Assembly: GCA_027018975.1 (NCBI GenBank)
Contig: JALUXN010000119.1
Location: forward strand, 1-14,433
DNA from: Mariprofundaceae bacterium
GTDB taxonomy: Bacteria > Pseudomonadota > Zetaproteobacteria > Mariprofundales > Mariprofundaceae
Length of the DNA stretch: 14,433 nt
Reading direction: 5' to 3'
Shown here: positions 1 to 6,551 of the stretch, one piece after another
Layout: each line of letters begins with the position of its first letter
Numbering within the stretch: position 1 is the first letter of the stretch
Notes under the pieces: generated by a model
What the model saw: only the letters and a program-made list of their open reading frames with translations
Databases searched by the model: none
What the model was told of the DNA's origin: nothing
Translations under genes and position numbers: made by a program

Positions 1-1
1 A

Positions 2-2728
2 CGCAATGGCAAAGTTACAAGCTTTGATCGTAGCAAAATCATGGTCGCTATCACCAAGGCTTTTCTGGCCGTCGAAGGCCACGGCGCAGCAGCTTCGCGC
101 CGTATTCACGAAATTGTCGATGTGCTGACAACCCAAGTCGTTGACGCACTGCTGCGACGCCTGCCCGAAAATGGCACGGTCCATATCGAGGATATTCAGG
201 ATCAGGTTGAGCTAGCCCTGATGCGTGAGGGCCACCACAAGGTCGCACGTGCCTATGTGCTCTATCGTGCCGCCCGTGCCAGCGAACGTGAACATGCCGT
301 CGATGCAGATCGACCCGGTGAACAGAGCAAGCCGATTGAGTTGTTGATGCCGGATGGTCAGCGACAATTGCTTGATGAACAGCGCTTGTATCAACTGATC
401 GATGAATCCTGCGCAGACCTTGAGGCACTCGATACGCATACGCTCTATGATGCGATCCGCCAGCAACTATTTGATGGCATGAAGGAGAGTGATTTCCGCG
501 CCGCCGTGGTAATGAATGCCCGCACCATGATCGAACGCGATCCCGCCTTCGGTCAGGTGGCAGCCCGTTTACTGCTCGATAATGCCCGTCATGAAGCACT
601 CAGTTTTATCGAAGGCCATGCCGTCGAGGCGATGCAGTCGGAGATGAAAGCGCGCTATCCGGACTATTTCCGGAGCTATATTCATCGTGCCATTGAACTG
701 GAACTACTCGACGAGGAACTCGGCCGCTACGATCTGCCCCAGTTAGCCGCTGCCATCCGCCCAGAGCGTGACAGCAATTTCACCTATCTGGGACTGCAGA
801 CGCTCTATGACCGATATTTCATTCATCATGAACAGATTCGTTTTGAATTGCCGCAGGCCTTCTTCATGCGCGTGGCTATGGGGTTGGCAATCAACGAGAT
901 TGATCGCGAAGCGCGTGCGATTGAATTTTATGAACTGCTCTCCTCTTTCGATTTCATGAGCAGCACGCCAACCCTGTTCAATGCCGGCACGTTGCGTCCG
1001 CAGATGTCCTCCTGCTATCTAACCACGGTGCCCGATTCGCTGGACGGTATTTATGGCGCTATCCGGGATAATGCAATGCTATCCAAATATGCCGGCGGAC
1101 TAGGCAATGACTGGACACGTGTACGCGGTCTCGGGGCCTATATCAAGGGCACCAATGGCTCTTCACAGGGGGTAGTGCCATTCCTGAAAGTCGCCAACGA
1201 TACAGCCGTGGCGGTCAATCAGGGTGGCAAGCGCAAGGGCGCGGTCTGCGCCTATCTGGAGACTTGGCATATCGATATCGAGGATTTCCTCGAACTGCGC
1301 AAGAACACCGGCGATGAGCGTCGCCGTACCCATGATATGAACTCAGCTAACTGGATTCCCGACCTGTTCATGAAGCGCGTGGCCGAAGAGGGAAAATGGA
1401 CGCTGTTCTCGCCTGAAGAGGTGCCGGATTTGCACGACCTGTATGGCACAGCATTCGAATCTGCCTATGAGGCTTATGAAGCCCGGGCTGCGCGTGGGGA
1501 GATGCGTATCAGCCGCAGCGTCAGCGCTGTTGAGCTGTGGCGTAAGATGCTGGGCATGCTGTTCGAGACCGGTCATCCGTGGATCACGTTCAAGGATCCG
1601 TGCAATATCCGCTACACCAACAATCACGCCGGCATCGTACACTCCTCCAATCTGTGCACTGAAATCACCCTGCACACCAATGATCAGGAAATCGCCGTCT
1701 GCAACTTGGGCTCGGTTAATCTGGCCCGCCATATCGTCAATGGCGAAATCGATCGTAACCACCTTGAACAGACAGTAACTACAGCCATGCGTATGCTCGA
1801 TAATGTCATCGATTATAACTACTACAGTGTGCCGCAGGCGCGACGCTCGAATATGCGCCACCGACCAGTCGGGCTCGGCATTATGGGTTTTGCCGATGCG
1901 CTCTGTCAGTGTAATATGTCCTATGCCTCGGATGAGGCGGTTACATTCGCCGATTTGAGCATGGAGCTGATCAGCTACTATGCCATTAGCGCATCATCTG
2001 CGCTGGCGAAGGAACGCGGCACCTATGCCAGTTATGACGGTTCATTATGGAGCCGGGGTATTTTGCCGATCGATTCGCTGCAACTGCTGCGCGAAGCCCG
2101 TGGCGATTACCTGCAGGTGGATGATACACGCAGGCTGGACTGGGATACATTGCGCGAAACCGTCAAACAGCACGGCATACGTAATTCCAATGTGTTGGCC
2201 ATCGCACCGACAGCAACCATCGCCAATATCTGCGGCGTGTCGCAGGGTATTGAGCCCGTCTATCAGAACCTGTATGTCAAATCGAACCTGTCGGGTGAAT
2301 TTATCGTGATCAACCCGTGGCTGGTCGAGGATCTGAAAGCACTGGATTTGTGGGATGATGTGATGATCAATGATCTGAAGTATTACGATGGATCGGTGCA
2401 GCAAATCGATCGTATCCCGGAGACACTGAAAAGCAAATACGGCACAGCCTTCGAGATGGATTCGTGCTGGCTCATCGAGGCTGCAGCCCGCCGGCAGAAA
2501 TGGATCGATCAGGCCCAGAGCCTTAACCTCTATATAGCCGAACCCTCCGGTAAGCAGCTCGACAACCTCTACAAACTGGCCTGGGTCAGGGGCCTGAAAA
2601 CCACTTATTATCTGCGCTCGGTCGGCGCATCGCATGTGGAAAAAAACACGGATAAGCATGTCGCAGGTATCGATGAAACGCCGTCTGTCTGCTCCATTCT
2701 TGATCCCGATTGCGAAGCATGTCAGTGA
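2..2728 (+). CDS. nrdA: Class Ia ribonucleotide reductase alpha subunit NrdA (5' partial)
   Basis: Large catalytic subunit that reduces ribonucleoside diphosphates to deoxyribonucleotides with NrdB. The frame is open to the window edge. The codons before the first ATG (position 41) read RNGKVTSFDRSKI, the conserved start of an ATP-cone, so the true start lies upstream and the ATG at 41 is internal. Numbering from that ATG: the rest of the N-terminal ATP-cone fills about residues 1-80, and a second ATP-cone-like segment begins near 99 (IELLMPDG), as in the long Pseudomonas-type NrdA. Catalytic residues are present: redox pair C325 and C554, active-site loop N537/C539/E541 (NLCTE), radical-transfer tyrosines Y856-Y857, and C-terminal shuttle cysteines C891/C894 (CEAC). 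nrdB follows after 11 bases, so the two form an operon. The ATP-cones imply allosteric dATP/ATP control. Family assignment is secure. Confidence 0.97.
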   Translation, partial: RNGKVTSFDRSKIMVAITKAFLAVEGHGAAASRRIHEIVDVLTTQVVDALLRRLPENGTVHIEDIQDQVELALMREGHHKVARAYVLYRAARASEREHAVDADRPGEQSKPIELLMPDGQRQLLDEQRLYQLIDESCADLEALDTHTLYDAIRQQLFDGMKESDFRAAVVMNARTMIERDPAFGQVAARLLLDNARHEALSFIEGHAVEAMQSEMKARYPDYFRSYIHRAIELELLDEELGRYDLPQLAAAIRPERDSNFTYLGLQTLYDRYFIHHEQIRFELPQAFFMRVAMGLAINEIDREARAIEFYELLSSFDFMSSTPTLFNAGTLRPQMSSCYLTTVPDSLDGIYGAIRDNAMLSKYAGGLGNDWTRVRGLGAYIKGTNGSSQGVVPFLKVANDTAVAVNQGGKRKGAVCAYLETWHIDIEDFLELRKNTGDERRRTHDMNSANWIPDLFMKRVAEEGKWTLFSPEEVPDLHDLYGTAFESAYEAYEARAARGEMRISRSVSAVELWRKMLGMLFETGHPWITFKDPCNIRYTNNHAGIVHSSNLCTEITLHTNDQEIAVCNLGSVNLARHIVNGEIDRNHLEQTVTTAMRMLDNVIDYNYYSVPQARRSNMRHRPVGLGIMGFADALCQCNMSYASDEAVTFADLSMELISYYAISASSALAKERGTYASYDGSLWSRGILPIDSLQLLREARGDYLQVDDTRRLDWDTLRETVKQHGIRNSNVLAIAPTATIANICGVSQGIEPVYQNLYVKSNLSGEFIVINPWLVEDLKALDLWDDVMINDLKYYDGSVQQIDRIPETLKSKYGTAFEMDSCWLIEAAARRQKWIDQAQSLNLYIAEPSGKQLDNLYKLAWVRGLKTTYYLRSVGASHVEKNTDKHVAGIDETPSVCSILDPDCEACQ

Positions 2729-2739
2729 GCGGAGATACA

Positions 2740-3867
2740 ATGAAATCACTCAACTGGGATGACCCTTTGACAACACACCCTCGCCCCACCCGTGAGATGC
2801 AGTCCGACATCAGCATGGACGATAACACGGCACGGCTTCCCGGCGTGGATACAGCTACAGCCAATTTGAATCCGGTGCGAGCCGAAGATAAACGTGTGAT
2901 CGGTGGCATGGGAGATATCAATCAGCTGGCTCCGTTCCGCTACCCATGGGCCTGGCAGTATTTCCTTAATGCCAACAAGAACCACTGGACACCTCTGGAT
3001 ATCAACATGAATCAAGATGTGCACGATTATCATCACAAGCTGACCCTAGAAGAAAAGCATATGTATGAAAATGTACTGGCCTACCTGACCACCTCCGATA
3101 TTCTTGCCATGCGCAATATCGGCCTGGCCGTGATGGAGAAGATGACCGCGCCGGAGTTGCAGATTTATCAAGCTAGACAGGTTTATGAGGAGGCGCTGCA
3201 CACTTGGACCTACCAGCACTGTATCGAGTCAATCGGACTGGATCAGGGCGAAATCTATAACCGCTACCGCGTGGTCCCAGCGATTCATCACAAGATCGAT
3301 CTCGCCAACCGGCGAATGCAATCGGTATTGCGCTCGGATATAGATATGAAGGATCCGGCAGAGCTGAATAATTTCATCATGTCCTATCTGTTTTTCGCTG
3401 CTGTATTCGAGGGCAGCTGGTTCTACAACGGTTTCTCGCCGATCTTTTCGCTGCAGCGGCGTGGCCTGATGAAGGGCACGGCTGAGCAATTGCAATACAT
3501 CATGCGCGATGAAGTCATGCATGCTGGGTTCGGTATCCGGGTAGTGCGTCAGATTATGCGTGAGGAACAGGTTACGCTCGATGAACAGGCTCTGCGCCAG
3601 ATGTGGATCGAGGCCGAGGCGGCTGAAGCCGATTATGCCCGTTATCTGTTGCCCGAACCGATCCTCGGCTATTCGGCTGACAATCATATTTCACAATTCC
3701 GTTTTATCGCCAACCGGCGCGCCAAACAGTTGGGCTGTACGGAACCATTCGCGGGAGCGGAAAATGCCCTGCCGTGGCTGGATGAGCAAGCCAATATGCG
3801 CAAGGAAAAAAACTTCTTCGAGACACGCGTTACCGAGTATCAAACAGGAGGCGGGTTGAGCTGGTGA
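2740..3867 (+). CDS. nrdB: Class Ia ribonucleotide reductase beta (radical) subunit NrdB
   Basis: Small subunit that holds the di-metal/tyrosyl-radical cofactor and passes the radical to NrdA. I chose ATG 2740 (375 residues, close to E. coli NrdB) because GGAG at 2731-2734 sits 5 bases upstream. The earlier in-frame TTG 2710 and ATG 2719 would overlap the nrdA end. Numbered from 2740, metal ligands are D120, E151, H154, E224, E258 and H261. The radical position is a tyrosine, Y158 (motif EALHTWTY), which argues against a chlamydial-type class Ic enzyme where this residue is Phe. The C-terminus VTEYQTGGGLSW carries the conserved Tyr of the NrdA-binding tail. It is 11 bases downstream of nrdA and probably cotranscribed. 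The next gene is convergent. Confidence 0.96.
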   Translation: MKSLNWDDPLTTHPRPTREMQSDISMDDNTARLPGVDTATANLNPVRAEDKRVIGGMGDINQLAPFRYPWAWQYFLNANKNHWTPLDINMNQDVHDYHHKLTLEEKHMYENVLAYLTTSDILAMRNIGLAVMEKMTAPELQIYQARQVYEEALHTWTYQHCIESIGLDQGEIYNRYRVVPAIHHKIDLANRRMQSVLRSDIDMKDPAELNNFIMSYLFFAAVFEGSWFYNGFSPIFSLQRRGLMKGTAEQLQYIMRDEVMHAGFGIRVVRQIMREEQVTLDEQALRQMWIEAEAAEADYARYLLPEPILGYSADNHISQFRFIANRRAKQLGCTEPFAGAENALPWLDEQANMRKEKNFFETRVTEYQTGGGLSW

Positions 3868-3893
3868 AAGTGATCTCGGGGCGGTTCATAATC

Positions 3894-3913
3894 GATAGCG
3901 GGGAATTGCTATC
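3894..3913. terminator. Small inverted repeat between convergent nrdB and tnsE-like gene
   Basis: GATAGC (3894-3899) and GCTATC (3908-3913) form a 6-bp stem around an 8-base loop (GGGGAATT), between nrdB and the convergent gene and reaching that gene's stop codon. It could act as a weak bidirectional transcription end. There is no clear T-run on either side and the stem is short, so this is only a candidate. Confidence 0.25.
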
Positions 3914-5618
3914 ACTCATCGTTTTCCGTCAAAACAGTGGAACGGACTTTTTGTTCAATATATTTAGCCCAGTTGCTAGGGGTATCCTGCTTTTTTGGAA
4001 GGTGTGAAAGAAATGTAATTCCGTTGGGCATGGAGTCCTTTTTCCAATGGCCATTATTGATGACCATCTTATTGATCCAATCGGGGGCATCTGATATTGG
4101 ATCATGGCTATGGATGAAGAGAGTGGATAGAGACAGTTTGTTGTTTGAATAATCTCGTCCTATTTCCAAAAGATAGCAGTCACCACCTCCAAAATTTACT
4201 TTAGCAAGGCACCATGCTCTAGGCTTTCCATTATTCATTTTAAGGAACCATCTGGACCCAATGCCCTTTGGCTTTTCCAAGGCTGTTCCGGAAACAACCC
4301 AAGATAAGCTTGTTTTCTCTTTTTTGCCAAGTTCTTTGACTGCTGTTACGAGAGATATAGAGAATTTCTCAAGACCATTCCATTGGTGTTCTGTATCCTG
4401 AGTTTCTTTTGTGCCGACTCCGACATCTTCGGAATTCTCTGGAGAGCGACTGGATGAGACGTTATCGGAAAGATGGCCTTGCATTTTTTTGGTCGAAGAA
4501 GCTTCGCTTTGGCTGTGGGGTTGGACTGTCGCAGTTTCAACTTGTGTCGGAGCTTCCTTTTTCTCTTTATACTCCGGGTTGATTTCGATCATATTCAGTT
4601 CAGAGAATGAATTGCATTGAATATGGATATACTTCTTCGGTCTTGAAATATGGGAGCTTGATGGTTCCAGTATCACATCATCTGTGGACTCCGGGGCTTC
4701 AGGTGTTGGCTCATCGACATCTTCAGGAGTGTTTTTGGCCACCCGTTTGGGGTGTTTAGTTTCATCAACTATTAGAGATGTGTAATTAGGGTGAGTTGGT
4801 TCAATCCTTTTAAATAGGATTGGGAGCCCGTGAACGTCAAGAATTTCCTGAATCCAGTGCGTCGATCCGATATTTTTTGATGTGGCTAAAATTGAGACCC
4901 CTTCATTAAAAAGCCATGGCAAATCAACTGCAACCCAGTCTGAAGCTTTAGGAAGATGCTTGGCGACCGATTGCCAACCTTCTGACAGGCTTGGGGTCGA
5001 GGTGATGAGAGACAATAAAGGGATATCTCCAGTTCTTGGAAGCTTTGTAAATGTGATGTATAGCGTATCATCCTGAATGAAGGATTCCAGAACCAATTCA
5101 TCCAGTCCTTGGTACATAATAATGGATCGCGCCATTTCAGGAGACCGCACAAACATTTTACGCATCAGTTCAATGGCAGGAAGCCAGTATTCATGCCCCT
5201 TACTATCAGTCCAATGAAATACTTTAGTCTCTGGGAGAGATGGGTCTTTGTTAAAGGCTATAAGAAGAGTTTGATTGCCCAATCGGGCTTGAGCGTCTCG
5301 CAACGTCAGCACTTCTATTTTTTGATCTGAAGGGATATCTATCCAAATATGGTCGCTATCTAGGATCCCATTTGAAAGATGAGGAGATTCTTCAAAAACT
5401 CTTCCAGGAGTGAGGCGAGGAAGAGAAATCCAGTCCATCTCAAGAAGAGAAATATCCTTGTTGGATGTTGACATATTTCTGAAAATAGCTTTGGTGGTTG
5501 GCCCTCTCCCGCCTTTCGAAACTTTTAAGCCATATACCAGCTCTAATCGAAGCCTCTCACCATCGGGAAATGGCCATGATTGTTTTGATGTGCGAATAGT
5601 CGGGTTACCTGAAACCAT
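3912..5618 (-). CDS. Stand-alone TnsE-like protein (Tn7 target-selector homologue)
   Basis: 568 residues, close to Tn7 TnsE (about 540). In Tn7, TnsE steers transposition to replicating DNA by binding the sliding clamp and 3'-recessed ends. Similarity, judged by eye against remembered TnsE, runs in the same order along the protein. The N-terminal region has FRN and LPRL segments. At 144-156 is a YWLPAIELMRKMF motif resembling the TnsE clamp-binding segment (Y-x-I/L-P-x-x-E-L-x-R-x-L/M-F). A low-complexity acidic/Ser linker covers about 290-410. A SRPKK segment lies at 325-329. The C-terminal domain (about 415-560) has a GKPRA...YLLEIGRD...LS core and a WAKYIEQKVR end. An in-frame TAA just upstream makes ATG 5618 the first possible start; AAGGA lies only 3 bases before it. 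The gene is clearly AT-richer than its neighbours, suggesting transfer. No tnsA, B, C or D is nearby, so any role without the transposase is unknown. Confidence 0.6.
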   Translation of the reverse strand: MVSGNPTIRTSKQSWPFPDGERLRLELVYGLKVSKGGRGPTTKAIFRNMSTSNKDISLLEMDWISLPRLTPGRVFEESPHLSNGILDSDHIWIDIPSDQKIEVLTLRDAQARLGNQTLLIAFNKDPSLPETKVFHWTDSKGHEYWLPAIELMRKMFVRSPEMARSIIMYQGLDELVLESFIQDDTLYITFTKLPRTGDIPLLSLITSTPSLSEGWQSVAKHLPKASDWVAVDLPWLFNEGVSILATSKNIGSTHWIQEILDVHGLPILFKRIEPTHPNYTSLIVDETKHPKRVAKNTPEDVDEPTPEAPESTDDVILEPSSSHISRPKKYIHIQCNSFSELNMIEINPEYKEKKEAPTQVETATVQPHSQSEASSTKKMQGHLSDNVSSSRSPENSEDVGVGTKETQDTEHQWNGLEKFSISLVTAVKELGKKEKTSLSWVVSGTALEKPKGIGSRWFLKMNNGKPRAWCLAKVNFGGGDCYLLEIGRDYSNNKLSLSTLFIHSHDPISDAPDWINKMVINNGHWKKDSMPNGITFLSHLPKKQDTPSNWAKYIEQKVRSTVLTENDE

Positions 5619-5740
5619 TGATCCTTAATTTCTCTTATATAAACAATATGTTACATAATATCTTATTATTTATTGATGTGATATTTCTTATTAACTAATG
5701 GAAAATCTCATTAACTAGTATAGCAGCACACAGCACATCG
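5619..5740. other. AT-rich intergenic segment upstream of the tnsE-like gene
   Basis: This 122-base stretch between the nrdJb stop and the tnsE-like start is strikingly AT-rich up to about position 5720, then returns to host-like composition. It must hold the tnsE-like promoter on the minus strand, but no single -35/-10 pair stands out among the many AT-rich candidates. It contains two direct copies of ATTAACTA, at 5690-5697 and 5710-5717, with a 20-bp start-to-start distance. The composition change near 5720 may mark one edge of the acquired island. Confidence 0.5.
5690..5717. repeat. Direct repeat ATTAACTA x2, 20 bp apart
   Basis: Two perfect 8-base copies of ATTAACTA, at 5690-5697 and 5710-5717, lie roughly two helical turns apart and about 75-100 bases upstream of the tnsE-like start. 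They could be a protein-binding site or an integration scar. In an AT-rich region an 8-mer repeat can also arise by chance. Confidence 0.35.
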
Positions 5741-6382
5741 CTATCCGCATTTGCTGTCGCCACATTCCAAGCAGCAGTTGCAGTTGTCTAATCTTACCAC
5801 AGCCATGGCGCCGCATTTGTCGCAGAGTTGGCCTTTGGCGACGGCATCTTTGCCGAGTTTCTCTTCGGCTTCTTGGCGTTTGGCGTTCAGTTCGGCGTTG
5901 TTGAGTTGGCCTTCCATCATGCCGATGGAGACGAGATGCTGCTGAATCACTTCGCCGATTTCGGCAACGATGGAGGGCATGTATTTGCCGCCGCGTTTGT
6001 AGTAACCGCCGCGCGGATCGAAGACGGCTTTCAGCTCTTCGACAAGGAAGGTGACATCGCCACCTTTGCGGAAGATGGCGGATGTGACGCGGGTGAGCGC
6101 GACGATCCACATGAAGTGCTCCATGTTTTTCGAGTTGATGAAGATCTCGAAGGGGCGGCGATGCTCCTCGGGGGTGCCGCGATTGATCACCACGTCGTTG
6201 ATGGTGATATACATGGCATGGTCGGAGTGCGGGGTTTTGATCTTGTAGGTGCTGCCTTCGAGGATGTCGTCGCGCTCCAACAGCGGGGCAATCTGGTGCA
6301 CCTTCTCCTGCTCAGTGGCGCTCTCCTCCTGCGGTTTTTTGACTTCAAATCCGGTGATTTTTTTCTCGATTTTAATGGCCAT
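5741..6382 (-). CDS. nrdJb: Class II ribonucleotide reductase C-terminal subunit NrdJb (TSCPD domain)
   Basis: 213 residues. Matches the split C-terminal part of class II reductase, known as NrdJb in Pseudomonas aeruginosa. Residues about 40-155 form the TSCPD-type domain (YKIKTPHSDHAMYIT through FDPRGGYYKRGGKY). The extreme C-terminus is a cysteine-rich zinc-ribbon-like tail with C187, C190, C201, C203, C204, C207 and C212; in B12-dependent reductases such a tail binds zinc and reduces the active-site disulfide. I chose ATG 6382 because AGAGGAGG lies directly upstream. A longer frame from GTG 6448 exists, but its extra N-terminus (Pro/Ser/Arg-rich) looks non-coding. It lies 168 bases downstream of nrdJa on the same strand and presumably supplies the reducing tail to NrdJa in trans. 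Confidence 0.88.
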   Translation of the reverse strand: MAIKIEKKITGFEVKKPQEESATEQEKVHQIAPLLERDDILEGSTYKIKTPHSDHAMYITINDVVINRGTPEEHRRPFEIFINSKNMEHFMWIVALTRVTSAIFRKGGDVTFLVEELKAVFDPRGGYYKRGGKYMPSIVAEIGEVIQQHLVSIGMMEGQLNNAELNAKRQEAEEKLGKDAVAKGQLCDKCGAMAVVRLDNCNCCLECGDSKCG

Positions 6383-6551
6383 GGTATCCTCCTCTGGCGG
6401 CCAGCAGGCGGGCGATCTGCTGCTGGGTCTGGTTGGGTTGTGGCGCACGCATGCTGCGGTGCGGCGGTTTGATCTGGGCGGCCGCCGGCATCGGCGGCAT
6501 CACCCAGAGATTGATCGGCGGAATGCGGAAGTCAGCCCAAGAGGGTCGCAC
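6372..6551 (-). CDS. Possible 59-residue small protein between nrdJa and nrdJb
   Basis: An open frame of 59 codons exactly fills the nrdJa-nrdJb gap. Its GTG start (6551-6549) overlaps the last base of the nrdJa TAG stop, and its TAA (6374-6372) lies 11 bases inside nrdJb. A GGGAAG sequence sits 5 bases before the GTG. The peptide is Pro/Ala/Gln-rich, beginning VRPSWADFRIPP and ending with QTQQQIARLLAARGG. Codon choice (CTG CTG GCC GCC, CAG ATC) looks like neighbouring genes, and the overlaps would suit translational coupling. Alternative internal starts are ATG 6500 and 6491. I do not recognise the protein. It may simply be the remnant of a linker that once joined the two halves. Confidence 0.3.
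   Translation of the reverse strand: MRPSWADFRIPPINLWVMPPMPAAAQIKPPHRSMRAPQPNQTQQQIARLLAARGGYHGH

Noticed and set aside
41..43. ATG at 41 as the nrdA start
   Set aside because: The in-frame codons upstream encode the first strand of the ATP-cone (RNGKVTSFDRSKI), so the gene begins outside the window.
3187..3213. NrdB as a class Ic (radical-tyrosine-less) subunit
   Set aside because: The diagnostic position is Tyr (EALHTWTY, Y158), as expected for a tyrosyl-radical class Ia enzyme.
3868..5740. A complete Tn7-like transposon
   Set aside because: Only the tnsE-like gene is present. There are no tnsA-D genes, no arrays of TnsB-type 22-bp sites and no visible 5-bp duplication around the island.
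6383..6448. Longer nrdJb from GTG 6448
   Set aside because: The extra residues look non-coding in that frame, and a strong AGAGGAGG site precedes ATG 6382.
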